In this document: positions 52,784 through 60,618 of the stretch, piece after piece
Layout of the letters: every line of letters begins with the position of its first letter
Position numbering within the stretch: position 1 is the first letter of the stretch
Assembly: GCA_009926935.1 (NCBI GenBank)
Contig: RFNZ01000009.1
Coordinates: 1-64,000 of the forward strand
Origin: Pseudomonadota bacterium
GTDB lineage: Bacteria; Pseudomonadota; Alphaproteobacteria; Micavibrionales; UBA1664
Length of the DNA stretch: 64,000 nt
Direction: 5' to 3'
Notes under the pieces: model-generated
What the model was told of the DNA's origin: nothing
The model's database searches: none
The model's input: the letters and a program-made list of their open reading frames with translations, nothing else
Made by a program: the position numbers and the translations under genes

Positions 52784-53896
52784 TTACATGCTGTTCTGGC
52801 GGGTCTCGATAACCAGAACGGCAGGGCCTTCAGGCAGGTTGGGGTGGAGGCGGCCAAGAGGGCGCGGGCGGGACTGTGAAAGCCCTTTAAGCAGGGTCTG
52901 CACGGCTTCTTCAAAAGTGCCCTGAATGTTAACGGCCGATTGGATGGGATAGTCATATTCTGAGGCCCAGTAAAGCTCGACACCCACGCGATCCGACCAG
53001 TCCTCAAGGATGGTCCGAAGGGTGGAGTTACGCGGCGCAGTCCAGTTCGTGTTGGACGCAAGGCTGGCAGAAGTTGTTGCAGGTGATCCCGCATAGCCGC
53101 CAACCATCATGTCATCAGGCGGGGTGGCAACCATGGCAACCGGCGTTGCTGTCATGGGCATCATGGTGGAGTTTGAGATGTTATCGGTCATAACTACAGG
53201 GCCACCCATGGCCTGACCGGCGCTGGTGGATTGCATCATGCCTCCGGCGCTGCGCGTGATAGAAACAACGTTTCCGCGCACGGATGCACCAAGGCCAAGT
53301 GGCGAAAGTGTTTCTTGCAGTACCACATCCCATGGGCGACCGCCCCGCCAGGACACGCGGGAGTTAAGGTCGATCCCGTCATCAAAGACAAAACCGAACT
53401 GGCTCGGCACAATCTGGCGGATCGCCATTACCAGCGGCAGGTCGCGGCCAAATCCGTCCGCCACGGCATAGCTGCTGTAACCGGCTGACTGCCCGTTCTC
53501 GAGAGCATAAAGGTTGGTCGGCTGCATGCTTTGAGACTGCGGTTGCGAGGGCTGAAAGCCGTTCTGAGGTGCGCGGGGCATGGTCGCAGCTGGTGCGTGT
53601 CGCCCTGCCGAATGTGTTGCGTTCCAGGTAATCGGGTCGTCTGTCATGCCGTTCCCGTAAACAGGAGCGGCGCGGGCGGGGCCATCTGGCGTTGTTGGGA
53701 TGGGGGCGGCATTTGCATCCATGCTTCCCGAAAGATTTTCGCTCATGACAGGCGGCACGGGCGCGGCGGGCACTGTCTGGGGCGAGGCGATCCCAGCGGA
53801 GGGCGCGGTCCATTGAAAACCGGCATACGCCGTAGAAGCAGAAACTGAAAGGACAAAGAGTCCGATAGCAAAGGTGGCACGCAAAAATCTGGTCAT
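52784..53896 (-). CDS. PilL/TcpQ-like exported pilus protein
   Basis: A 370-residue exported protein with signal peptide ending AYA (residue 25). A Pro/Ala-rich linker is followed by two STN/TcpQ-like modules: one about 140-215 (LVMAIRQIVPSQFGFVFDDGIDLNSRVSWRGG) and one about 285-365 (NSTLRTILEDWSDRVGVELYW, AVNIQGTFEEAVQTLLKGL). In R64 pilL and in Tcp/Bfp pili such a protein helps the secretin assemble. It is the first gene of the pil operon, after the icmT terminator. Confidence 0.78.
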   Translation of the reverse strand: MTRFLRATFAIGLFVLSVSASTAYAGFQWTAPSAGIASPQTVPAAPVPPVMSENLSGSMDANAAPIPTTPDGPARAAPVYGNGMTDDPITWNATHSAGRHAPAATMPRAPQNGFQPSQPQSQSMQPTNLYALENGQSAGYSSYAVADGFGRDLPLVMAIRQIVPSQFGFVFDDGIDLNSRVSWRGGRPWDVVLQETLSPLGLGASVRGNVVSITRSAGGMMQSTSAGQAMGGPVVMTDNISNSTMMPMTATPVAMVATPPDDMMVGGYAGSPATTSASLASNTNWTAPRNSTLRTILEDWSDRVGVELYWASEYDYPIQSAVNIQGTFEEAVQTLLKGLSQSRPRPLGRLHPNLPEGPAVLVIETRQNSM

Positions 53897-54000
53897 CGTA
53901 TAAAGCCTCTTGTACCTGTAAGCGGGTCAGTGACGCCGCTGCAAACAGGCCCGAATCACAGCAGACCCATTTTGAAGCTAAGATTAAAACCACGTTTTAT

Positions 54001-54027
54001 AAAAAACAAGCTTTCTTAAGGGCTTGT
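54001..54027 (-). terminator. Rho-independent terminator after icmT-like gene
   Basis: On the reverse strand ACAAGC (54027-54022), a 10-base loop and GCTTGT (54011-54006) are followed by T5 and an AT stretch. The stem begins in the icmT stop codon and separates the dot/icm genes from the pil operon. Confidence 0.8.
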
Positions 54028-54314
54028 CATCCGTAATCGGTGAGCTTCCGGCGTCTGATCCACAAAAGCCCTGGCCGGTTCCGGCCAACGATCCATGTCC
54101 GGAAAGAGCGCATGGCCGCATCAAAGGTGAGCCCCTTGCGCTCCAGAATCCAGAAAAGGATGCAGACAACCGCAAAAAGCCCGAGCGTCCAGGTCCGCAT
54201 ATGGATGATGAATAAAAGGAAAAAAAGCGCAACCCGCGCATCAAGGGCAAAAAAGCGCACAGGCTTCATGCTGTTGCGCCAGTGCCAGTCACCATGGGTT
54301 TCCATTTCAGCCAT
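54027..54314 (-). CDS. icmT: IcmT/TraK-like protein of type IVB secretion systems
   Basis: A 95-residue membrane protein. WRNSMKPVRFFALDARVALFFLLFIIHMRTWTL at about 12-44 is the IcmT signature (RNtaKPaRFFxxDaRAaxPxLLFLxH), with two hydrophobic segments and a basic C-terminus. IcmT is part of the Dot/Icm apparatus of Legionella and corresponds to TraK of R64. Its position directly after dotB (with one repeat in between) is as in R64 traJ-traK. Confidence 0.9.
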   Translation of the reverse strand: MAEMETHGDWHWRNSMKPVRFFALDARVALFFLLFIIHMRTWTLGLFAVVCILFWILERKGLTFDAAMRSFRTWIVGRNRPGLLWIRRRKLTDYG

Positions 54315-54365
54315 GCACTAACGGTATCACAAAAAATACCTGATGACACGGGGGCGCGAACTTAT

Positions 54366-54441
54366 GGCCCGTTGAGGGCCCGCGAGCCAATGCGAGCGAA
54401 GCCAAAAGTTTGCGGAGCAAACGGCGCGGCGTCTGAGCGCC
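54366..54441. repeat. Dispersed intergenic repeat, copy 2 (full)
   Basis: The longest copy, with both halves: GGCCCGTTGAGGGCC hairpin plus GCGAGCCAATGCGAGCGAAG (shared with 60619-60653), and the 62-bp unit 54380-54441 (shared with 25742-25803). It lies just after the dotB stop, before icmT. Confidence 0.8.
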
Positions 54442-54446
54442 TGCAA

Positions 54447-55607
54447 TCAAGTAGCACCAGCCGCCTGCGTCAGGGTCAGATACCAGCGGCGTTCGATGGT
54501 ACCCGCCTCAAAAAGCATGGTCGCTGATTTATTGAGGGTACGGCCATAATTGGGGATCATGCGCTGGATCTCGGCGGTCCAGAGATTGTAATCCATATCA
54601 AGAAGCTTCTCGCGCACGATATCGTTAAATACCATCCACTCGCGCACACCAACGCGCCCGCCGCCCACTTTGGGTACCAGCGCTTGTGTCACAACCATGC
54701 GCAGCGTTTCCATGAGGGCGTAGGCCCTTTCGGCCCGTTCTTCCGGCTCAAAGCTTGAGATCATGCGGCGGATGGTGGCGGCAACACCGGTTGTGTGTGT
54801 CGTTGTATAAACGGCGTGGCCTGTTTGCCCCGCCTCGATCGCGGCAGATATTGTCTCGCGGTCACGGGCCTCGCCTACCAGGATGATATTCGGCTTACGC
54901 CTGAGCGCGTTACGCACGCCATGCGCAAATGTAGGCAGATGACGCGGGATCTCGGTCTGTGCCACAACCGAATGCGGCGAGTGTATGGTGTCGTAAGTAA
55001 ATTCGATTGGCGCTTCGTAAGTCAGCATCTTGCCGCAACCATGACGGCGTTCGAGCAGCATCCGGCATCCCGATGCAAGCAAGGTCGTTTTACCGGAACC
55101 TGTCGGCCCGGTAATAACAACCATGCCTTGGCGCGGCGCCCAGTTATTGATGATGTCTTCTTCAATCCCGAGAGCCTCCATGGTTGGCGGCTCTGATGGC
55201 AGGACACGCATGGTAATCTGTGCGGCATCGCGCCCTTTTGAAAGAATGGCCGTGATGTTTACCCTGAAACGGTAACGCTTGTAACGGTCCGGACGAATTT
55301 CATAAGAGACATCAAGATCATCACCGCCAGCAAGCCGTGCCTGAGCCTCTGGCCCGTAAATCTTTTGCAGCACAATCGCCATATCCGCGCCGTCCATAGG
55401 CCGGAAGGTACCGGGGAAAAGTTTGCCGCTGATCTCGTTATAAACAGGCCTGTCCGTTTGCCATGTAATATCGCTGGATCCCTGCTGCACGCACCACAGC
55501 AGAAAAGGATCGATGTGTTCATCGGTAAAGCGGGTAGGTTCTGCGGGCCATGTCTGGCCGGCGCCCCCTTGTCCTTTGATCAGGCTTATCGGCTTGCGGG
55601 TCGCCAT
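54447..55607 (-). CDS. dotB: DotB/TraJ-type secretion ATPase
   Basis: A 386-residue PilT-like hexameric ATPase of type IVB secretion. Walker A ITGPTGSGKTTL at about 166-176, Asp box, Walker B segment IILVGEARDRETISAAIEAGQTGHAVYTTTHT. The N-terminal domain HIDPFLLWCVQQGSSDITWQT matches DotB/TraJ. It overlaps dotC by 22 bases. It is distinct from the PilQ ATPase in the same block, so two related motors serve the two machines. Confidence 0.93.
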   Translation of the reverse strand: MATRKPISLIKGQGGAGQTWPAEPTRFTDEHIDPFLLWCVQQGSSDITWQTDRPVYNEISGKLFPGTFRPMDGADMAIVLQKIYGPEAQARLAGGDDLDVSYEIRPDRYKRYRFRVNITAILSKGRDAAQITMRVLPSEPPTMEALGIEEDIINNWAPRQGMVVITGPTGSGKTTLLASGCRMLLERRHGCGKMLTYEAPIEFTYDTIHSPHSVVAQTEIPRHLPTFAHGVRNALRRKPNIILVGEARDRETISAAIEAGQTGHAVYTTTHTTGVAATIRRMISSFEPEERAERAYALMETLRMVVTQALVPKVGGGRVGVREWMVFNDIVREKLLDMDYNLWTAEIQRMIPNYGRTLNKSATMLFEAGTIERRWYLTLTQAAGAT

Positions 55608-56437
55608 CCATATGCCTCGGTTTGAAGTTCGGAAGGTCCGGTAATCTGGAGGGCGCGGTCACCCACGCGCATTTCATCGCCGCCGCCTGTAACGCCGCGG
55701 TCAACCTGTAAGGTATAAGGCGGCGATACGATACCCTGGGCCAACAGCATGCGATACCTGATCATGCCCTGAAAATCGCGGTTGAGTTGGTCGAGATCAG
55801 CCTGAAAAATTTCATCTGCCTGACTGTATCCCTCTTTCCAGCCTTGCTGGAGCGCATTGAGCCAGAATGATTTTTCCTCCTCCGAGGAAGGGTAAAGAAT
55901 GGCAGGCGGAGGCGCGATATCGCCCCAGTCCCGCTCAAGATAGTTACGCCAGTTGCGAGGCGCGGCTACAATCTGCGCATTCACGTTGATGTTATAGATG
56001 CGGTCGGCGACAGCGGCGGTTTGCCCCTGGTCTTCAATCAGCATCGCATCGATCGACTCCGTAATGATCGGAGGTTCGATCAAAAGGCCCGACTGTGCAG
56101 GAATAAGCAGGCGTTTAAAATCGTAGATACGGTCGAGATAGACTTCTTTTTCCAAAAGGGTCTGCCTGATTTCGTAGGTGCGGGCAGCAAGCCCTGCGCG
56201 CGCCCCAAAAGAGAGAGCGGCTTCCTTAAGCCCCTCCATCCGGATTTCGGGGTTATCCTCATCAGGCCGGCCGGTCTTGGAAACTTGAACATTCATGAGT
56301 TCAGTCAAGGTCGGCGGCTTTGGCGGCAGACCCTTTGCGTCGTAATCAATGCCTTGTGCCTGTGCACAAGGGGTAAAGGCCATCAGCAGAAAAGCTGCGG
56401 CAAGGATAAAGCGGCAAAAAGGTCTGGCCGCATCCAT
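55586..56437 (-). CDS. dotC: DotC/TraI-like outer-membrane complex protein
   Basis: A 283-residue exported protein of the DotC family. Recognised segments: RMEGLKEAALSFGARAGLAARTYEI, VYLDRIYDFKRLLI, PPIITESIDAMLIEDQGQTAAVADRIYNI and a C-terminal WLNALQQGWKEGYSQADEIFQADLDQLNRDFQGMIRYRMLLAQGIVSPPY. DotC with DotD and DotH forms the Dot/Icm outer-membrane core. The signal peptide has cysteine in TPCAQAQ without a good lipobox, so lipidation, standard in Legionella DotC, is doubtful here. Confidence 0.93.
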   Translation of the reverse strand: MDAARPFCRFILAAAFLLMAFTPCAQAQGIDYDAKGLPPKPPTLTELMNVQVSKTGRPDEDNPEIRMEGLKEAALSFGARAGLAARTYEIRQTLLEKEVYLDRIYDFKRLLIPAQSGLLIEPPIITESIDAMLIEDQGQTAAVADRIYNINVNAQIVAAPRNWRNYLERDWGDIAPPPAILYPSSEEEKSFWLNALQQGWKEGYSQADEIFQADLDQLNRDFQGMIRYRMLLAQGIVSPPYTLQVDRGVTGGGDEMRVGDRALQITGPSELQTEAYGWRPASR

Positions 56438-56440
56438 CGT

Positions 56441-57043
56441 TTATCTCCGGCCTCTGCGCGGCGTGTTGGCCGCGGTATTCGGTGTACCGTTGGCGGTCGA
56501 GGCGTAAATGATCTCGATGGCGCGGCGATTGGCATCAAGCTTGAGATCCGCGCGCGTTCCCATCTGAAGCCCGATATCGCGCAAAACTTCCACCATCGGT
56601 GTATTGAAAACATCAAGCGTGACGATGATGGGCGATGGCGGCTGGTCACCAACCGTGCGGAAGGCGTATCCGGTCCATGCGGCGATATCCGCAGCCACTG
56701 GCTCAACCGGCCCAGACCAGGCAAAGGTAACCGGGCGTTGCAGTTCCATTGGTGCGTTCGCGATGGGCGGGGCCGCCTGCGCCGCAGAAGGCGTACGCAC
56801 CTGCTCGACTTGCGAAAGCCCTTCAAGGGCCTTGGTCGCGCGGTCAGCGGCGTCAGCAATCATGAGGGATGTCTTGTCAGGTTCGGCTACAAGCTGCGGT
56901 TTGGAATCGGTCGAACCGCCACTGTTGCCCGAGAAGGTTGATTCGAACGTACCACATCCGGATAGAAAAAGCGCAGCCACGCATAAAAGCGCTGCTTTCT
57001 TGCGTAGGAAAGACGAAAAATCGAACTGAGTATGCACGTTCAT
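56441..57043 (-). CDS. dotD: DotD/TraH-like lipoprotein
   Basis: A 200-residue lipoprotein (lipobox LSGC, Cys30). The C-terminal domain, VTFAWSGPVEPVAADIAAWTGYAFRTVG...IIVTLDVFNTPMVEVLRDIGLQMG, is a DotD/TraH secretin-N0-like domain. DotD partners DotC to bring DotH to the outer membrane. The ATG at 57043 lies close to a GAGG; the frame is open to 57055. dotC follows three bases later. Confidence 0.92.
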   Translation of the reverse strand: MNVHTQFDFSSFLRKKAALLCVAALFLSGCGTFESTFSGNSGGSTDSKPQLVAEPDKTSLMIADAADRATKALEGLSQVEQVRTPSAAQAAPPIANAPMELQRPVTFAWSGPVEPVAADIAAWTGYAFRTVGDQPPSPIIVTLDVFNTPMVEVLRDIGLQMGTRADLKLDANRRAIEIIYASTANGTPNTAANTPRRGRR

Positions 57044-57107
57044 AAACCTCGACAAATCAAAACACTAAAGACCAAGTACAACCCCGGCAAGGGCAGCCAA
57101 GGCGTTT

Positions 57108-57626
57108 TTAACCCTTATCCTCATCAACCTTGCTGATGCGGTTCTCGCTGCGCCCCATGACAATCTTTTTGGCGGGTGTTTTGCCGCTCCCGCTCAAAGT
57201 TGCCTTGGCATCGGGGCCAGCTTTTTCAAGCAAACCCTTCTTACGCATAACATCAACGACTTTGCTTTTGTACTTTTTACCCAAATGCGGCGTGCGTGAG
57301 TGGTAATAGGCCACCGCCTTTGCAAGCGAACCCGTCTCTTCCAGATGGCGGCCAAGTATCCACGCAGCCACGTTCACGTTGGTGCAACCGTCATCACGCA
57401 GCCATTTCCAGGCTGTTTTACGGCTGACTTTCCAGTTACTCGCAAGCTCGGGCACCCACAGACTATTGATCTGCATGGGCCCGAGGTCGTATGTGCCGTT
57501 TTTGTTTGCAACCTGCTGGCCGATGCGCCCTCCCTCGACATGCAAAATGCCAACAAGCACTTGCGGCGGCACCGAGTATGTTTGAGCGGCGATCATGAGG
57601 CAGGCGGCAAAAATATGATTGATCAT
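57108..57626 (-). CDS. Lytic transglycosylase, PilT (R64)/VirB1-like
   Basis: A 172-residue SLT-fold protein with a short signal peptide. Catalytic glutamate Glu31 in GILHVEGG, then GTYDLGPMQINSLW and NVNVAAWILGRHLEETGSLAKAVAYYHS are the family motifs. Such enzymes open peptidoglycan for secretion or pilus machines. The basic C-terminal tail (about 135-172) is extra. It begins in a four-base ATGA overlap with the upstream gene. Confidence 0.9.
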   Translation of the reverse strand: MINHIFAACLMIAAQTYSVPPQVLVGILHVEGGRIGQQVANKNGTYDLGPMQINSLWVPELASNWKVSRKTAWKWLRDDGCTNVNVAAWILGRHLEETGSLAKAVAYYHSRTPHLGKKYKSKVVDVMRKKGLLEKAGPDAKATLSGSGKTPAKKIVMGRSENRISKVDEDKG

Positions 57627-58570
57627 GCGGCCTCCCCAGATTTTGAATCGTCCGTCTTTTTCACAAAAAACGACATGGGGTTGGATGGATTGCCCTGTGG
57701 TTTTTCTTTCTCGGCCGGTTTTTCGGGAGGCGCGGCAGGTGCGCTTGCTGGCGCAGCTTTTGTTGACGGCGCATAGGATGGCACGGCAGGGCCAGACATA
57801 AACCCGATAACGGCGCGCAGCACATCAAGCCCGTCTTCAAACCGGCGCCAGATCTGGTCCATTACGGCCTCTGGGGCTGGTGGCTGCTGCATTTGGCCTT
57901 GGGTCATCGCCTGCTGGATACGGTCCATTTCAATCTCGCAGGATCTGGCAAGCAGCTTGGCGCAGCCTTTCAAAAACGATACTTCCCGCTGGGCAAAAAG
58001 ATCAGGGCCGTAGCTTGGGCCGCCCGAGAACGCATCGGCAAGCGCCGTTGCTTTGTCGCAGAGTTTTTCGCCCAGTGTCCGGATAACGGAGTTGTCATCC
58101 ATCCCGAAGGGGAAACGCATGACCGCCTGCACAAAAGGGGTCAGGGCTTCAACGCGCGCAGCAACGAGGTCGGTTTCACCGGCATCCTCATCAGGCAAAA
58201 GCGCGAAAGAATCAGCAAGCCCCAGCATCCCGTCAAAGGCGGATGCAACACGTCTGTTAAACGCTTCATCCGGCAACTGGCCTGTTAAAACGTAGTTCTG
58301 GGCAATCAGGGTGCCGGCAAGGGTCGAGGTTTTGAGGCGGATATTATCTGCTTCGTCCTGTGTAGGCGGCGCAAGTTTTGAGGAAAGCTGGGTGCCGCTT
58401 GTGATACTGGCCGATAAAAGAGCGGCAAAACTCTTGGCGGCGTCTTCCTCGGCATACCCGCCGGAGGGGGATTGCCAAGCCATGAGTTCACCCACCGCGC
58501 CAATCAGTGGCACGCCCAGGGCTTCGAAGACGCGCAGGAGAGCCTGCGCCTGTTTCGACTCACGAGTCAT
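57623..58570 (-). CDS. Unknown protein of the secretion block
   Basis: A 315-residue, largely helical protein without signal peptide or membrane segment. It begins MTRESKQAQALLRVFEALGVPLIGAVGELMAW; the last 60 residues are a Pro/Ala/Lys-rich tail. I do not recognise it. Its ATGA overlap with the lytic transglycosylase gene implies a role with the Dot/Icm-like or pilus genes, perhaps as a cytoplasmic accessory component, but this is inference from position only. Confidence 0.65.
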   Translation of the reverse strand: MTRESKQAQALLRVFEALGVPLIGAVGELMAWQSPSGGYAEEDAAKSFAALLSASITSGTQLSSKLAPPTQDEADNIRLKTSTLAGTLIAQNYVLTGQLPDEAFNRRVASAFDGMLGLADSFALLPDEDAGETDLVAARVEALTPFVQAVMRFPFGMDDNSVIRTLGEKLCDKATALADAFSGGPSYGPDLFAQREVSFLKGCAKLLARSCEIEMDRIQQAMTQGQMQQPPAPEAVMDQIWRRFEDGLDVLRAVIGFMSGPAVPSYAPSTKAAPASAPAAPPEKPAEKEKPQGNPSNPMSFFVKKTDDSKSGEAA

Positions 58571-58643
58571 AGGCAATTATTGACCGCCATATTAACAGGG
58601 GCAAAGACCTTTTAAGCCTTTGACACACCCCCTTTTATTTATT

Positions 58644-58652
58644 TTATCCACA
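58644..58652 (+). promoter_or_regulatory. Perfect DnaA-box consensus
   Basis: TTATCCACA within an AT-rich tract, upstream of the operon that begins at 58570 and outside coding sequence. It could be a DnaA-responsive control site or chance. Confidence 0.35.
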
Positions 58653-58689
58653 TTTAGGGTTATGGAATGGATAATGTCCAGCATTTTTA

Positions 58690-59517
58690 TCACTGTCCCG
58701 TCAGATCTTTGACGGCGGCAGCGGGGTCTAGGGGCCTCCCGCGGATAATCTTGACCTCACCCGTCCCAAAAGCCCTGTATACAATGATCGGCGTGGCATC
58801 AAACCGCCAGTTTGTCATGATTTTTCGGTTGTTCGAGATTGTCTCAGTCATGATACCGGCGGGGGGTTCCAGCGCTTGATCATTGCCTTTGGCAAGGTCA
58901 ACAAACCGTTTGGCACCGTCGCTGATGGCAAGGGCGTAGGCCCCTTGCGACATGGACCGGTCATCATACCCAACGGGGATGATCCGTATGGCAAGCTTGC
59001 CGGCTGTAACCATCGGCTCCATTTCCCGCAAAAACTGCCGGCAATGGCTGCAATTGGGGTCGATAAAGGCATGAAATGTAGGCTTGCTGGCGTCGCCAAG
59101 CAGCATGGAGGAGGCGGTTTCAAGTTCAGAAAAAAGCATTTCACCGGCACCACTTTTGGCAGGTGCTGCGGCCTGTTGTTGGGCCTGCTGCTGGGGCTGC
59201 GCGGCTTGGTCTTTGGCAGCGGTTTCAGGCTGGGGCAAGGCTGGCTGAGCCAGCGGAGCTGCATTTGGAGCCACGATACCGGCTATGGTTTGTTTTTTCG
59301 ATATATCGATGGCCTTGAGCTGTTCGCCTGTAATCAGGTTACCCTGCCCGTCAAATAGAAAACCCATGATGACGGCTTTGCCGTCTGTTGTGGCGTAGTA
59401 AAACTCAGGCTGCCCCTCACGGACCATGACCCAACCGTCCATATTCTCAAAGCGGCCGGGCACCGGCATTACGCTGGGCTTCAAGAGGTTTTGGCAAAGG
59501 GGGTTCCTGCGGCCCAC
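58690..59517 (-). CDS. DsbC/DsbG-like thiol-disulfide protein, body (5' end disrupted)
   Basis: A 275-residue frame. The thioredoxin-fold part (about 135-275) has the active site FIDPNCSHCRQF with Cys156 and Cys159 and the cis-Pro region WRFDATPIIVY. Residues 88-122 are a Gln/Ala/Pro linker, and the N-terminal portion (about 20-80) resembles a dimerisation module (VPGRFENMDGWVMVREG). Such proteins isomerise disulfides in the periplasm, fitting the cysteine-rich PilV-like proteins nearby. The GTG start at 59517 gives no signal peptide. A signal peptide is found upstream in another frame; one base fewer in the G5 run at 59499-59503 would join them. Confidence 0.8.
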   Translation of the reverse strand: MGRRNPLCQNLLKPSVMPVPGRFENMDGWVMVREGQPEFYYATTDGKAVIMGFLFDGQGNLITGEQLKAIDISKKQTIAGIVAPNAAPLAQPALPQPETAAKDQAAQPQQQAQQQAAAPAKSGAGEMLFSELETASSMLLGDASKPTFHAFIDPNCSHCRQFLREMEPMVTAGKLAIRIIPVGYDDRSMSQGAYALAISDGAKRFVDLAKGNDQALEPPAGIMTETISNNRKIMTNWRFDATPIIVYRAFGTGEVKIIRGRPLDPAAAVKDLTGQ

Positions 59518-59605
59518 CGAGGGTCAAGGGCTGTGCCTGCTGGGCAAACGCAGAGGCCGAAAAACAAAGGACAAAAGCAAAAAGGGCAAAAAACAGACGC
59601 AGCAT
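59447..59605 (-). pseudogene. Signal-peptide exon-like fragment of the DsbC-like gene, out of frame
   Basis: A 52-codon frame starting at ATG 59605 with AAGGAG ten bases upstream. It reads MLRLFFALFAFVLCFSASAFAQ, an excellent Sec signal peptide, then a proline-rich stretch, and stops at 59447-59449. Removing one base in the C5/G5 homopolymer would fuse it to the DsbC-like body, giving a normal exported protein. It may be a true frameshift, a slippage site or a sequencing error. Most of it lies in the 99-bp inverted repeat. Confidence 0.7.
59459..59557 (-). repeat. 99-bp inverted repeat, left arm
   Basis: Perfectly complementary, base for base, to 59758-59856. The arm lies within the 5' part of the DsbC-like gene. 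A 200-bp spacer (59558-59757) separates the arms. Confidence 0.97.
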
Positions 59606-59748
59606 CGACAGGCATCTCCTTCAAGGAAAACAAAAAGCAGCGATGCAAAGCTTACCCCAAACCGATTGCCTTGCCTACCGCCGCCGCAGGCCAAAAGTTA
59701 AAGGAAGGGTGCGACAATTAAAATAGCACGAATTTTGTCCGGTTTCTG

Positions 59749-60528
59749 TTGAAAATCGCCTCTGCGTTTGCCCAGCAGGCACAGCCCTTGACCCTCGGTG
59801 GGCCGCAGGAACCCCCTTTGCCAAAACCTCTTGAAGCCCAGCGTAATGCCGGTGCCGTCGCTTATGACGAGGGCCTGCGCTCGTATTTCCGCAAAGTCTA
59901 CAACACGATGTCCGTTGGGCTCGTCGTAACGGGCTTGGTCGCCATGGGTGCATCCATGATCCCCGGTGTAGCCGCACTCTTCACCAACCCTATTTTTGCA
60001 ATCATCTTTGCCTTCCTGCCCATGGCAGCAGGCTTGATGCTTTTCAATGGCGGCGCGATGATGACAAAATCCGCATCAGACCTAAGCGCACGTTTCTACC
60101 TGTTTTCGGCAATCTTCGGTTTCTGTCTGACACCCATCTTCATGGTGTATGCCGGCGCTGATATTGCCCGTGCTTTTTTCATCACCGCCGCAACTTTTGC
60201 CGTGACCTCGATCTGGTCCTACACCACGAAAACCGATCTCTCCAAATGGGGCAGTTTTCTCTTCATGGGTGCCATCGGCCTTCTGATTGCGATTGTGGTC
60301 AACATGTTCCTGAAGTCGACAATGATGGATTTCATCATCAGCTGCGCAGGCGTTCTCATTTACACGGGGCTTGTTGCTTATGATACGCAAAACCTCAAAG
60401 AGACATACGCCCAAAGCTCTGGCGATGAGGCTAATTCAAAAATGGCTGTTCTGGGGGCTCTCGGCCTGTACATGAACTTCATCATGCTCTTCCAGTTCAT
60501 CCTGCGCCTTGTGGGCAACCGCGAGTAA
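59749..60528 (+). CDS. Bax inhibitor-1 / UPF0005 family membrane protein
   Basis: A frame of 259 residues from a TTG. From about residue 37 (VAYDEGLRSYFRKVYNTMSVGLVVTGLVA) it is a normal BI-1 protein with seven hydrophobic segments and the family motif VLIYTGLVAYDTQNLKETY. BI-1 proteins are calcium- or stress-linked membrane channels of unclear bacterial role. The first 36 residues are not BI-1 sequence: they copy the DsbC-like N-terminus through the inverted repeat. No ATG or ribosome site exists before residue 53, so the true start is unknown. Confidence 0.88.
   Translation: MKIASAFAQQAQPLTLGGPQEPPLPKPLEAQRNAGAVAYDEGLRSYFRKVYNTMSVGLVVTGLVAMGASMIPGVAALFTNPIFAIIFAFLPMAAGLMLFNGGAMMTKSASDLSARFYLFSAIFGFCLTPIFMVYAGADIARAFFITAATFAVTSIWSYTTKTDLSKWGSFLFMGAIGLLIAIVVNMFLKSTMMDFIISCAGVLIYTGLVAYDTQNLKETYAQSSGDEANSKMAVLGALGLYMNFIMLFQFILRLVGNRE
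59758..59856 (+). repeat. 99-bp inverted repeat, right arm
   Basis: Perfect reverse complement of 59459-59557. The arm lies in frame at the 5' end of the BI-1 gene and reads ASAFAQQAQPLTLGG and onward, as in the DsbC-like fragment. Confidence 0.97.
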
Positions 60529-60545
60529 GCAGAAACAGAACCGAT

Positions 60546-60574
60546 AAAAAGCCCGCCAAATGGCGGGCTTTTTT
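60546..60574 (+). terminator. Rho-independent terminator after the BI-1 gene
   Basis: A 12-bp stem AAAAAGCCCGCC (60546-60557) with GGCGGGCTTTTT (60562-60573), 4-base loop, followed by T. Confidence 0.92.
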
Positions 60575-60618
60575 AATATGCATAGAGCAAGCGGGGGCTT
60601 GGCTCTCAAAAATAATCA

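Noticed and set aside
59491..59977. Two frames (59491-59721 plus strand and 59675-59977 minus strand) sharing a 20-residue segment
   Set aside because: The shared peptide only reflects the inverted repeat read in a non-coding frame; neither is a gene.
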